A stretch of 64,000 nt of DNA from Todiramphus chloris collaris (lineage: Eukaryota; Chordata; Aves; Coraciiformes; Alcedinidae). Position 1 is the first letter of the stretch. The number at the start of each line of letters is the position of its first letter. The notes beneath the pieces are model-generated. The model did not search any database. It had not been told where the DNA came from and saw only the letters and a program-made list of their open reading frames with translations. Positions 15,356 through 27,800 of this stretch are shown here, piece after piece. Both the position numbers and the translations under genes were made by a program. The stretch spans positions 1,390,840 through 1,454,839 of the forward strand of contig JANVCC010000072.1 in the NCBI GenBank assembly GCA_025345505.1, given 5' to 3'.

Positions 15356-15455
15356 AAGAAAAGAGAAAAAGGAAAGGGGGAAGAGAAAGAGAGGGGGAAG
15401 AGAAAGAGGGGGAAGAGAAAGAGAGGGGGAAGAGAAAGAGAGGGGGAAGAGGAGG
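15356..15455 (+). repeat. Pure polypurine tract, about 15-17 bp minisatellite
   Basis: One hundred consecutive A/G bases with no pyrimidine. Within it GGGGGAAGAGAAAGAGA recurs, with G5 runs starting at 15376, 15393, 15408, 15425 and 15442; one unit is 15 rather than 17 bases. Such tracts can form triplex (H-DNA) structures and vary in length. Confidence 0.95.
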
Positions 15456-18400
15456 CTAACAGAAGGTCAGAATAACTTCTGTGGAATAACAATACACTGT
15501 CTCTACAAAAAGGCTTTTCTCTTCTGTGTTTTTCTTTTTATCAAGGAACATTTTTTCCAGGCAGTGCAATGCTGCATCCCCTGCCAGCCTCTCCACTGGA
15601 GCTCATGCACATGGGCTTTGCATGAATTCACACAGGCAGCGGTGAGTGAGTAAAACGTGATTTGCCCACAGAGCCGCACTACTGTACCTGCGGGTGGAAA
15701 TACAGATCAAATGCTGGCTCTTTTTTTATTATTGTCTCTCTTTTTCAGCACTAAAAGATGATGAAGAGGAGAATCTGTTGGCATTATAAAACCAGAAGCC
15801 TAAGTGAGCTCACAGATCTAAGAGCTGCACATGGTGGGCCATGGGTTGCAATGTATGCAAAAATATTTGCATGTGCATGTAGGCAGAGTTAAGGTTTCCA
15901 TTATAGCTCTTTCTATGTCAGAAAAGAAAGAATTTCAAGCAATTACATAGTAATTTAAATAGGCTTTTCCTTTTTGTGTGGCCTTGCTTTTCTTTATTTC
16001 ATGTGTGCCACTTACCACTGCCTACTGGCAATGGTTTGGATTCCAGTTCTAGGAGTTTTCCGTTGGGTCCCTGCTGCAGCAGATAGCCAGCAACAATGCT
16101 GGCTGCAACTGCACATACACTCAAGTCATGATTCATTAGTCTGGGTTCCTGAGAGTATACATGATCCTAATCAAATTCATCTGTAAGGGAGTTGAGTGTG
16201 ATTGATTCACGCTAATGAGGAAAATCGGAGGGCAGATAGGCATGCAGTTTCTGCTTCATTTAAAAGACATATTAAAAACTGAAAACCTATATTGGTGCAC
16301 TTTCTACATTTCTAAAACATTAACCGTACTTTGTGTTTCTGCAGCTGTCAGCTAAAAGTACTGGTGGGTTAGGAGTAGGGTTTCTCCATTCCTGCTGCAA
16401 TGTCATTATTCTTCTGGAGACACATGTGTGCCTCGTTCTGCAGCCACATCACAGTTTTTCCTTGAGGCCACAAAATATTTATAGAGACCCTTCCATTTGA
16501 ACTGCAGCAAGCAGAACAGTCCCACATTCTGAAAAATATTTAGATATCTTTTCTCCACTGTTTTCAGTAGCAGGAACCTAAACAACTTCCAGAATCAGGG
16601 TCACAATCACTCACCCAAGAGGTACAAAGTAAAAAACAGTTTGCAACTAGCTGCATTAAAAGGCACTATGAAGAGTGACGAGCAGTACAGGTTCTGCAAG
16701 CCCTGGAGCTGTGCCACAGATGCTGGTGTGTTACTTGATCGTTGCTTTTTCTACTAACACAGTCTTGTGTGTGTGTGTAGTCAAGATCACCCACCACAGT
16801 TTGGGGCTCTGGGCACACATCATCTTCTAGCTGAAAACACTGCTCCGAGCTCTATTAGGTTTCACCATTCTCCTCATGGCTTTACTGTTTTGCCTGCTGA
16901 CTCACTGTCATCCCATCTACTTCTCCATCTATTCACTTGAGCCATACTGAAGGAAATGCATCAGAAAGTGATCACATGGGAAGCTCAGCCAGCTGCAGTA
17001 AAGCCTGTGATAGCATCCTCTACTCTTGCAAGGGGCAAGTCAAATCTTTTACTTGCACGTCAAGAAAATTTAGCCTGTTGCTTCAAAATCAGATCAAAAA
17101 TCTTTGAGCTAAATACCAGCCTCTTTTCCCCATTTAGTGGAAGAGGAAAATCTTCTGTGCTCACAGAGTACTGCCTGTTTCTGTGTCCCTGCTGCACGTA
17201 ACAGCATGGGCAGAGGAACAGCTTAGAGCAGATAAAGCCTTTTGAGGGCCTCACAGTTTAGATATGTTTTTTTCTGTGCAGTGTTTGGGAATGACTAACA
17301 TTTGCCACAACTGTCTCAGTGTGAGTTTCTATATGTAAAGCTCTCAGGCCAGCAAGAGTCCATCACAGCTTTCGGCTTTGGAAACCATTCTTTTATATCA
17401 GCAATGACAGCAAACAGAAAGCACAGCCATCCTGATTAATTAATCCCTATACAGGACCTCCTAGCAACCAAAGGTTGTTTTGCTAACACTTCTAGCTGGG
17501 ACTTGTAAGAGTATAACTTAACCACATGGGAATGCACTATCTCATTCTCATGAGCTCAGAAGTCTGTAAAGGAAACATTACCTACCTCAATGCTTTCTCT
17601 GAGATGCCATCAGTGGCTGGACAGACAGCATGACCAACAGCCAGGCTAGTCACAGCAGGCAGGAAGAGAGGGTCTGACACCAAATACGTTGTTTCAATTA
17701 GCAGCTCCTCCATTCTCTCAAAAGGCTGAGGAAGCCACTCAGTCAGATCTTGGCTCCAAATGTGTCTGCTACAGTAAATTACAAGGAATTTCAGCACACA
17801 AAATTGATGTCTTTTCGGAAGGCACCTAAAACGCTGAATTAGTGTCACTGACTTTCCACAGCATCAAGTGCTGATAAACACGTCCATCCAGAATGAAAAG
17901 AAATTCACAACTTCCATGAGATTTTGACATTCTGACATACGTCAGCCTGTGCAAGAGCAGTCTCCAGACCCCACATCACAACAGCATCGGCGCCTCCAGC
18001 ACTGAAGCTCCCCGGATCTGCTAGCAAGTGCAGCATGGCACCACACCCTTAAACCTGCTTTCAGCAACACTACATTAAATCCCTCCTCCTGACTTGGCAC
18101 TGACAGGTTTTCAAGGTGTTACTTCTGGATGTCTGTAACCTCGTGCTTTTAAGATGCATCTTTTACTAGAAAATCTTAGCTAAGGAAAGCTAAGAGAGTC
18201 ATCTCAGCCATCCTGAAGTTGAGGATGACAGTAGCTGGCTCTAACACTTACCCTTGAGAAAAAACAGGGAACTGCAATCAATGTGGTTGATTTACTTCCA
18301 GTAACTGCTTCGCACCAAAACGCCTTTGCACCTGCTGTGCTTCACCAGCTACGGGAGGTCAGCGTCCATGCTTTCTGCTGAAAATAATTAACAAGAGGAG

Positions 18401-21109
18401 CAGAAATTTATATCGTAATTAATTAATTTTCAACATGCTGTGTTACCGGGGAGCCCAAGTGGTGTTTACGACCAGTGGATCTGCAGGAAATAAGGACAGT
18501 CACAAAGAGAGTCTCTTCAGAATCCTGGAGTCACACACTGGAGCATGAAGGTGCACTTGGTGGACTGGGACAACCTTAGCAGCTGCAGGCTAGCCCAGAG
18601 AGCAGAGAGGGGCTTCTTCTGGGGGTGGTAAGATAATGGAGTGGGCTCTCACAAGGCCTCAGCGGGCTGTCAGAAAGCAGAAGCAAATAAGCCATCACAC
18701 CCGGGCTGGGGTCTCTCTGGCAGCATCCCCACGCAGCCTCCCACTACCACGGTCCCCTTGCACTTGGGACAGCCCTCGGGAGCTGAGCTGGAGGACAGGA
18801 GACAGCTGCCTTCTCTCCAAGGCAGTGCAAGGATCAGAGGTTGATATCAGCACAAGTCACCAGCACAACTGTTGCTGGTTCCAAATCACGTACCCAATTC
18901 TCTAAAGCAGACACCATGAGAACAAAGGGCCGTATGTTTCCTGGCTTTGCAAATCATGTGGGGAGCTGGAGGAGGGGAGAGAAATTACTTTGAATATTGT
19001 CTGATTGAAAGCAAGCCCTTTTCCTTCCACTCCGCCATGCCCCACCCTGACCTGCTGCAGCTCCTTGCTGGCCAGGACCACAAGCAGCAGGAGGGCTCCC
19101 ACAGTCAGAAGAGGAACTGGGGAGTGTCAAAGGAGCTCAGCACTGAGAGTGCATTATTCACAGCAATTCTATTCCAGGAATACCTGCTCACTCTAACTTG
19201 TCATCCTCCTTCCCAACTCCTGGGGTTTTTTTTTTCCCTACTGACCTATTTCCCTGTACATGTCCCATGACCAGAGTGCAGTAATGCAGTGTGCATCTTC
19301 TTCAAAGAGGTGCAGAACACCATTTGGCGAGGAAAAAGTTCCCATTGCAGACATCCTGCTTGGATGGAAGCCTGTGACAGCTCCAGACACAGCTCCTGCC
19401 AGGACATGGCAGGCATTTCAGGTGGAGCTGGCGTGTCCTGGCACAGAGTACAGCAGCAGCTCACTCGCGCCCAGGAAAGGCAGCGGTTACCTCTGCTGGG
19501 CATTCCGGCCACATTGTTCTTCTGAGCAACCAAACCTCTCGCTGAGTTCAAAATATAGTGGAGACTGTGGTCCAGTAGCCACCAGCTTTCTCAGGGGTGA
19601 GAAGTGACGCCAGGGTGTGCCTTCAGCCAAGCCACCAGGGAGGGTCTTCACAGAAAAGCAGGTCTTAGCAGATGATTGCACTGTGGTTTGGAGCATCCCC
19701 TTTAATGATTTTCCCCCTACCCTTCACATCTCTCACAGGAGAAAATCTGCTGAGAGGCCACCCAGGGAGCAACTGGGTCCCACTGGCAGACTCCTTGAAG
19801 GGAGTTTCCAGGCCAGCTTCAGAGCTCAGGTTCAGCACAACCACCCTCAGCCACCCCAGAACAGGACCTGCTGTTGACAGCGGCTGGAAGCAGCCAAGGG
19901 CTGGACATTGAGTAATTAATTTTACCTTGTCATTAAATTTGTTTGTGCATCAGCCCCATTGGCAGAGACTGTTTAAAAGCTGTAGTCATTCAAACACAAG
20001 CTCTCAACAGTCCCGTCTCTGGGTGGTTTGTGAGTCTGGACAAACAACAGCAGCAAGTAGCTTTGGCTTGTCATGAACAACCTCTGCAGTGGGTTCCTGA
20101 TCACTGGAAGTTACCTGCCCAGCATACTGCAGAATGAAATGGAAGCAGCACCCACAGTGATAGACAATTATCAGTGATGCAGACAAATGTTTTCCCCACA
20201 TTTGATGAGACTTTTTCCTGTGGCCTTTTGTCAGACGGTTCTTTCTTGGTCCTTAGAAATGTCACTACACTGGAATCGACCCAGACAGGTTTGGCTTGGA
20301 TGCTGTAACAGATTATGTCTTGGTGGGATGTATACTATTCACACAGTGAGCACCTGGAGGGGGAGTAGAACCTGTCCTATCTGAAGAGAGAACATAAGGA
20401 AGACACTGTAGTTTCAGGTAGCTTCCTTAGCAGGTCGGCCCACTGTATCTTAAACTCTGTTCTGTCTGCAGCTGAGCACTCTCAAGGTACAACGGCTCAC
20501 AGACAACAGGGAAAAGCAGTTGGAGAATACCAGGCTTGCTTGAACTGGCTGTGAGTATATTCATGATTTGGAAAAAACAAGGGGCCAAACTTGAAGTATT
20601 GTTCCTCTCCCACTCAGTTCTTACCCAAGGATTTCAGGAGAAGTGTAGCCTGAAAGAAATTCTGTGTGTGGTCTCGAGATTTTATTGCCTAACTGTAATG
20701 CAGTAAGAATTAATTGTGTCCCATGGGACTCAGGCCCTCCTAGACAAAACACCACGATCCTGGATCCCGATAGAGTGATGCAAAGTGGACAAATTTGGTA
20801 ATGGATATAGTTGGGACCTTCCATGGTCTTAATCATCAATGAGGGCACATTTGAAGGTTATAGTGGGTTGTGACAAAGTAACCTCTTTAAACTATTACCA
20901 GGCATTGTAATTTAGTGAAGCCCTTAGGCTGCCTTAAGTTACTTAGAAGTTCTTGCTGTCTTCTGCTGGCCCTGGGAATGAATAGAGATGTTCTGTGCTG
21001 CCGTTTCTGCTTTTCCCTCTTGGCTCGTAAGGAAGCCTTGAAGAAGGCTGTCAGCATCAGCCAGATTGGCAAAGGTGCAGCTGCTCTGAAGCTTGGCATC
21101 ACGGCACCA
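15456..21109. other. Non-genic stretch before the CpG island
   Basis: Only short open frames on both strands, none resembling a known family. The most GC-rich part is about 18600-19900. I see no transposon boundary or RNA gene. A distal regulatory role cannot be judged from sequence alone. Confidence 0.55.
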
Positions 21110-21365
21110 AACCTTTCGTGCCTCCCCGCCGCAGCCAGAAACCACAGCCCCGAGTCAGGTGCAGAGGCAGGCACACAAACAGAGGGATCGTGCCTTTCTT
21201 CCTCTGAAGCAGCCATCAGGTCCACGCGCGATCTCTCTTGCAACGAAGAGGCGCTCCCGATGCCCGACAGCGACCCTGTGCCGCCGTCCTCCCTGCAGGC
21301 CAGCGCCGAAGGGCTCGGCCGCTCCCTCCTTCCCGCGCCGCGCAGCCGGCGGGCGGGGCCGTGGG

Positions 21366-21948
21366 CCGCTGCTGCCCCCCGCAGGCCGCGCTGCCCCCCG
21401 CAGGCCGCTGCCGCCCCCCGCAGGCCGCGCTGCNNNNNNNNNNNNNNNNNNNNNNNNNNNNNNNNNNNNNNNNNNNNNNNNNNNNNNNNNNNNNNNNNNN
21501 NNNNNNNNNNNNNNNNNNNNNNNNNNNNNNNNNNNNNNNNNNNNNNNNNNNNNNNNNNNNNNNNNNNNNNNNNNNNNNNNNNNNNNNNNNNNNNNNNNNN
21601 NNNNNNNNNNNNNNNNNNNNNNNNNNNNNNNNNNNNNNNNNNNNNNNNNNNNNNNNNNNNNNNNNNNNNNNNNNNNNNNNNNNNNNNNNNNNNNNNNNNN
21701 NNNNNNNNNNNNNNNNNNNNNNNNNNNNNNNNNNNNNNNNNNNNNNNNNNNNNNNNNNNNNNNNNNNNNNNNNNNNNNNNNNNNNNNNNNNNNNNNNNNN
21801 NNNNNNNNNNNNNNNNNNNNNNNNNNNNNNNNNCCCCGCAGGCCTCGCTGCCCCCCGCAGGCCTCGCTGCCCCTCGCAGGCCTCGCTGCCCCCCGCAGGC
21901 CGCGCTGCCCCCCGCAGGCCGCGCTGCCAGCGCCGCTCTCCCGCCAAT
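21366..21948. repeat. 19-bp GC-rich minisatellite spanning the assembly gap
   Basis: Units of the type CCCCCCGCAGGCCGCGCTG (19 bases; GCC/CTC variants) are visible for about three to four copies left of the gap and about five to six copies right of it. Same-sense repetition on both sides implies the missing sequence is more of the array. Each unit carries a run of about six C, so the G-rich strand could form quadruplex structures. Confidence 0.9.
21434..21833. other. Assembly gap (400 N)
   Basis: Exactly 400 undetermined bases inside the GC-rich minisatellite. The true length is unknown; the round number suggests an estimated or placeholder size. Confidence 0.99.
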
Positions 21949-22410
21949 GCCGAGCGCGACGATTAAAAACCAGCGGGCGAGGTGCCGGCCCGCCGGCCTC
22001 GCTAGCCGCGGGAAGGCTCCTGCTCGGGGCAAGAGCGGGAGCAGAGGCAGCTCTGAGGCGAGCCGTGCGGGGGGTGCGGGAGGAGCCGCGGTGCCGTCAC
22101 ACGGCTGAGCCGCAGGCCCGGGGCAGGCTGCAGCGCAGAGCCGCAGCCAGGGAGCGGCACACGGCCCCCTCCCTGCTGGGCGATGCCTCAGCTCTCTGCC
22201 ACCCAAAGCCCTCCCCGCCTGGCACGCCTGGGCAGCCGGCCAGGCAGCTGCGTGAGGCCTGCGGGAACACGAAGCTCCGAGCAAGCTGCACCCTCCCCAG
22301 AAATGCGTTACCTGCAAGGGCTGGAACTCCAAGAGGGAAACTGGAAACCAGGGTTAAAGAAGGAGGTGCCCTGAGTCACCTTAATTCCCCACTTCCAAAC
22401 CCCCAGGTGT

Positions 22411-23045
22411 AAATCACAGCATCACAGAGTGCTAGGGGTTGAAAGGGACCTTGGAGATCTTCGAGTTCAACCCCCCTGCCAGGGCAGGATCATATAAGCT
22501 ACCCTCCAACCTAATCTACCCTCCAACCTAATCTACCCTCCAGCCTAATCTACCCTCCAACCTAATCTACCCTCCAGCCTAATCTACCTACAGCCTAATC
22601 CACCCTCCAACCTATTCTACCCTCCAACCTAATCTACCCTCCAACCTAATCTCCCCTCCAACCTAATCTCCCCTAACACAGGTCACTCAGGAACGCATCC
22701 AGGCAAGGTTTGAAAATCTCCAGAGAAGGAGACTCCACAGCCTCTCTGGGCAGCCTGTTCCAGTGCTCTGTGACCCTCACTGGAAAGAAGTTCCTCCTCA
22801 TGTTAAGGTGGAACCTCTTGTGCTCCAGTTTATATCCATTCCCCCTAGTCCTATCACAAGGCACGAGTGAGAAGAGGCTGTCCCTTTCCTCTTGACACTT
22901 AGCCCTCATCTATTTATAAACATTTATCAAATCCCCTCTCAGTCTTCTCTTTTCCAGACTAAAGAGCCCCAGGTGTCTCAGCCTCTCCTCATAAGGCATG
23001 TGCTCCAGTCCCTTCAGCATCCCCGTAGCCCTCCATTGGGCTGAA
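22411..23045 (-). mobile_element. CR1 LINE 3' end, minus strand, with an internal minisatellite
   Basis: Left edge AATCACAGCATCACAGAG followed by GGTTGAAAGGGACCTTGGAG is the reverse complement of a CR1 tail. The minus-strand translation gives the C-terminal CR1 ORF2 residues HFNLN-type block ([20 protein letters not shown]) and [16 protein letters not shown] near 22700-22830, and [20 protein letters not shown] near 22930-22990. The copy ends at the right near CCCTCCATTGGGCTG and is heavily 5'-truncated. About ten copies of a 17-bp unit sit within it at 22501-22669. Confidence 0.92.
22501..22669. repeat. 17-bp minisatellite inside a CR1 copy, about 10 units
   Basis: The unit ACCCTCCAACCTAATCT repeats about ten times with few changes (CAACC/CAGCC, one 16-base copy, ACCC/CCCC in the last units). 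CR1 sequence lies on both sides, so the array grew after insertion or came within the source element. Tandem copies without spacers exclude a CRISPR. Confidence 0.93.
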
Positions 23046-23418
23046 CTTAGACACTCGCCCCGTGACCCTCCTGCTCCCCAGCAGCCACAGCGGGTTTGCC
23101 GCTGGTCCCACAGCCAAGGCTGACAAAGAGCGCTGGGCACACCCTCTTGGTTGCTTTTCAACGAGCGGTTTGCTTGCATTTATACCACCCTGCCCCACTT
23201 CCATCGGGCTGTACCAGCGGAGAGGCACAGCTCTCGACACAGCTGAGATACGATGGTAAGAGGGGGCCAAGCCTGCAGTGCGGAAGGAAGGCAGGTGGTG
23301 CCCCTCCTGGCTCCCAGCGCTGCTGCGGTGCGGGAGGAGGGATGAGCTTAGTGGAGCCAACTTGGCTTCTGCCAGTCCTTTGTAGCCGGGGGGCTTGGCT
23401 TTGACTGCCTAGACGCTT

Positions 23419-23455
23419 AAAACAAACAAACAAAACAAAAAAAAACAAACAACAA
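23419..23455. repeat. (AAAC)n A-rich simple repeat
   Basis: Repeated AAAC/AAC units with an internal run of nine A, about 370 bases right of the CR1 at 22.4-23.0 kb. Confidence 0.85.
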
Positions 23456-24467
23456 TTTGAAGGCGGCTAAAATCTTTGTTCTTATGGCTCTCTTTCTATA
23501 CCTGTGATCTTTTGACCTCTGTAATACTTCAGTAATTTTCCTAGGGGGAGGAAAAGAAGTTAAGTGTCCGGAGACCACTTTTATTGGCACATATTAGTGC
23601 AGAACTAAATAAGCCATGTCCTGGGGGAAATTTTATGTCCTCTCAAACATGTACCCTTAAGGCTATTGCTGGTAGCAAGGGTTTCTCTTGGCGGCTTGTT
23701 TCTAGAGGTTGCTTGCATGCTGAAGCAGGGAGCAAGCAGAAATGATTTTCCAAACAACGTTTTGTTTATAAGAGCGTTAAGGTCTGCAAAGCTTTCATCT
23801 CCAGCAACTTTTTCCCTCCTAAGATTTTGTCTGTTGAATTCTTAGACCACCATAGCTGCTCTAGCAAGGTAATTTCTGAGCTGTGTTTGAATTTCATATC
23901 AACGGTAAGATTTCAGAACCTGCAACACTTCATCAATTTCTTGAAGAGCTTTTCAGGCCATTAAATCTTGTGATGTCTTTGGGGGGGAGATATAACATTA
24001 CTACTGCTTTTGAGTTCTGCTTTTCTTTATTGTGCAGCTATGCAAAACAACGTACAGAGATAATGACTAGTCAAAGAGTAGAGTCATTGCTAAAGGCAGC
24101 TTGAGGAAAGCTGGTGCTACAATTTCAAGTGGCTCTCAGGTTTAGACAGCCTTCTCCAGCTCATCTGCGAGCCACAGGCTCCTTAGTTAATGCTGGTTTC
24201 TGGGAGCTGCCAACACACAATTAATAAAAGACCTCACAACCCCTTCCAGGCCTCTGATTTCATACTGATGGTACCAAGTTTCCCTCCGCAAAGCAGGAAT
24301 CCTGAATTCTCTCATCAAATCAGATTTTAAAATCTCTTTGTTGCTGAGCAGATTCTGCTGTTCTCCATCCATCTTACATCCCAAAGAGCCTTTTCAAGAG
24401 AGTCGGTGACAGCCACGAGCCTTGCAGAGCTGCACTTTATCCAGATCCCTGATACAGTCCAGGAGAT

Positions 24468-24800
24468 GGCTTACATTGGAAGGAGCCTTTGGATGTCATT
24501 TAGTCCAACCCTCCACTCAGAGAAGGGCCAACTGCAATGTTAGGTCAGGTTGCTAAGGATTTTGTTTTGAAAACCGCTAAGGTTGGAACTTCTACAGCCC
24601 TCTGTGAGGCCTCCTTCAGTGTTAATCTCTCTCTTGTTGTGGGTTTGGACAGGTTTTTTTACTTTTCTTTATAGCCAGTCAGAATTTTTCCCTCTGCAGT
24701 TCATAACCGTCACCTCTTATCCTTTATGTTGTGCACCTCGGACAAGAGTTCAGATCCATCTTCTCTCTAACCCCAGGTCAGATGTGTGACCTCCCCCTTG
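24468..24800 (-). mobile_element. Old, diverged CR1 LINE 3' fragment, minus strand
   Basis: Segments such as TTGGAAGGAGCCTTTGGATG, TTTAGTCCAACCCTCCACTC, GGTCAGGTTGCTAAGGA, the CTCTTATCC block and TTCAGATCCATCTTCTCTCT follow the order of the CR1 3' region in reverse complement. Many substitutions and small gaps mark it as older than the copies at 22.4, 47 and 52 kb. Boundaries are approximate, and the terminal tail repeat is lost. Confidence 0.8.
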
Positions 24801-27800
24801 TACAGCCAGGGATTGCGTGCAGTTTGGTCGCTTTATCTTCACACCACTACTATCAGATGAAGAGCTCTCAACTGCCCTTGTGAGCTGGAGCATAGAGACT
24901 AAAGATGGCAACTGAAAATCAAAGAAATGCAGAGTCAGAGACAGTGACTAATTTGGAATGCCCCGCTACGATAGACAGCATCAGAGTTCCATAAACGTAG
25001 AAAGCACAAATTCTGTTCACACCAGCTGCAACTGAACTTATTCCCAGACCTCTGTTCATCCTCTTAGCTGCATGAAGCAAGGAAACAGAAAATGTGTTCA
25101 TGAAAGACTTCATTGTGATGCGTATGTCCAAGGCTGTTAAATGTCCACAAGGCAATGTTAATCCCAAAAGCCTGCAGCTTGCAAAATAGCATCTGCATCC
25201 TTTAGGAGGTCACGCCGCGATGAAGGTTACAAACGTTTTCATCTGGATCATACTTTCACATTTCCGGTGGTTCATAAATGGATATCAAAGAGAATTCAAT
25301 GACTGTAAAGACTTACAGATGTCAGCTGAGAGGAAACCATCGCTGTACCAGTGACTTTGCCAAGAAGAGAAAGGTGAGACTTAGGAATCATGGGGTCCAC
25401 TACAGGATCTGGAGGAGAGCATCTTCCTTCCTTTCACCAAACTCAACAGTTCTTTCTCTTTAAGTAGCAGCATCTGTTTCCAACCTTGATTTCTCCTTCC
25501 GCTCATCCCCACTCATCCTGCTCGCTTAGCAGGAGCTGGCATTCTTTGGCTTCTCCACTTTACTCTATACCTCATCTTAGCCTTTGCCTGCCCAGTCTCA
25601 GCCCCCCCTCATACCTGTCCATCGCCTTGCTCCCTTAGGTCCCCTCCTCTTCCTTTTCTCTCTCTGTGCCAATCCTGATCTCACTGATTTCCTTATCCCG
25701 TATCACCTTGGCTTTTGTTTTCCTGTTCTGACCTGGTTCTTTTTCCTCTTTGAGGCAGATGGGATGTTGGCAGGCTGATTTAGCACACAGATGAGATGGT
25801 TCTTTGCTGTCAGCTGCTGCATTTGTGCTCTGCCCAGCAGAGAATAAGTGGAAGCAAGAATTACAGGAAGAATCTCTTGAAACAACTTGGGTCTGGCTAC
25901 ATTCAGTCAGTGTGTAGAATGTGGTGTATTCAGGGCCTGATCACAGGTAAAAGCTATGAGCTCCCTCAAACTGGTAAAACCTAGCAGTTCTGAGTCTCAT
26001 ACAAGCCTGGTGTGGAAGAAATAAGGAGACATTTCATCTGCTCAAAAGAAAGAAGTCATTGCCATATATATTCCTACTGCCTTTTTCTTGCAAATAATTA
26101 TAAACTAGTGCAGATTCTAACAGGAACAGTGAGAAACGTGCTAATACAGAAGTCATGCCTTATCCTCCCCTCTCTTTCCACCTCTATTTTAAGTCCTAAT
26201 CCAAACTATGAAGGCAAGAAGGCATCTGCTTAACTCAGTGATTTGGGCATCCAATCCAGATCCCAAGTCTGCAAGATTTTGAGTGAGCCTGACAGAGTTG
26301 TGCGGACTCAGCGAGGCTGTGGAGGAGACCTGCGTGTCCAACCCAGCTGCAGAACCAACACCCCATCGAAGGCAATACCTTCTCACTGGAGGGAGGACAT
26401 TGCAAGCTGCACCTCTTGAACAAACTCCACCCTCAGAAGGAACCTTGAACAGTCAAGGGTCACAAGGGAGCTCACTGTGATGTGACAAATCAGTCTAGAA
26501 AACTAAAGCCAAGACAGTCGTAACAAAGAGAGGGAAAAGCTCTTTGGCTAATTGACAGAAAATACCCCAAAGTTTGCAAGGGCCAGGGCTTTTGTCAAAG
26601 TGGCTGACATTTCGCCCCTTTTGAAGGAAATGAATTAGAGGAGAACGGAGAGCACATGTTGTCAAGTGGGTGTAAACCAAACTAAGCAAACAAAAGGAGC
26701 ACAGGGAGAACTCAGACTGCCATCAAGGCTGAGAGAGAAGAGGCTGGAAGCAGCGCCAGCTGCAGATGCTTTTAGACAGACATATTTCCTTCAAATCACC
26801 TTAGATTTCCACACGTTGAGAAAAAGCTGGCTGAAAGGTAGCAGCAACCGGAGTACCTCACCAGGGGAGTTTCTAGCAGAATGCCTGCAAGCTGGTTGCA
26901 GTGTTCACTATTACTTACCTGGGTCCTGGCTCGTGGTGCCTCTGCAACCACGCAGTGCCCCTCAGGAGTGGAACGCTGCATCACGTGAGTCCTCTTAAGG
27001 ACCTATGTCTGTAAAGGCAGCCTTGCTTTTGTGCTACGTCTTAGCACACAAGGCCTCGTTAAAAACACATTTCAATTCGGCTTATTCTTCAGTTACTCTA
27101 TAAAGCCAAAAGTGGTTTTCCTCATTATTTGTTATAGCCTTCCCAGATCTTCTAGCCACAAACACATCGTTTATTTAAGCCGCACATAAACAACCACGAT
27201 TTACATCAACTTTTCATTCAATGGAAAGCACATGAAAGAACTACTCTTCCTTGTGTGCGTTACTTGCCTGCAAGGGCTGGAGTTTCTCTATGCAAATTCC
27301 TGGTGGTAACCCCAAGCAGTTGTCATAGCCTGCTCCATATTTGGCATTTGAAGAAACTCGTGGGAGTTTATTCCGTTACGGAAACATTCAGTCATTGTTT
27401 GGCACCTTTTTTTTTTCACCAGATGACAAGTCAAAGAACCCCATTACCTCTGAAAAAGGCCAACCCTTTAACTGGCCTGGATGTCAGCCTCTTGTCAGGA
27501 TGCAAGATCTACTGCAGTTGCCATGAAAACTTGTATGACACCCAAAACTTGTTATGCGGTTGACAGTAAGTGAATAGAGCTGTGATTCAGGGCGCTGTTC
27601 TACAAGTGAATGACGATATAGGGTCACTATTTAAATCACCAGAATAAAACTGAGCCGGGGTGGATAAAAGCTGAATCAACAAAAACAGTCACATGAAACC
27701 AGGTAAAACAACCCCAAAGCTTGCTGCAATATGCAAACATAAATAAAGCACCACTCCTTCTGCTTTTTAAAAGCAGGCTTGGTCTTGGTCAAGAACACGC

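Larger units (their letters stand above)
21110..22290. promoter_or_regulatory. GC- and CpG-rich island, possible promoter, partly unsequenced
   Basis: Sequence on both sides of the gap is very GC-rich with dense CpG (for example GCGCGATC, GCGCCGCGCAGCCGGCGG, GGTGCCGGCCCGCCGGCC), unlike the AT-rich surroundings. It has the size of a vertebrate CpG island. No coding exon is recognised; the long open frames arise from GC richness and the run of N. It may be a promoter of an unannotated transcript, a distal element, or simply GC-rich minisatellite with its flanks. A good donor on the minus strand (TTGCAG|GTAACG near 22310) and one on the plus strand (ATG|GTAAGA near 23255) are noted but not decisive. 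Confidence 0.5.

Noticed and set aside
15273-15653. Plus-strand frame of 126 codons rich in Arg, Glu and Gly
   Set aside because: Its charged centre is only the translation of the polypurine tract; the flanks show no homology or splice support.
20887-22412. Long open frames on both strands across the CpG island (up to 481 codons)
   Set aside because: They run through 400 undetermined bases and through a GC-rich tandem repeat that rarely yields stops. The translation is low-complexity Ala/Gly/Pro/Arg with no family resemblance.
22501-22669. Possible CRISPR-like array
   Set aside because: The units abut directly with no spacers, and the setting is a vertebrate CR1 element.
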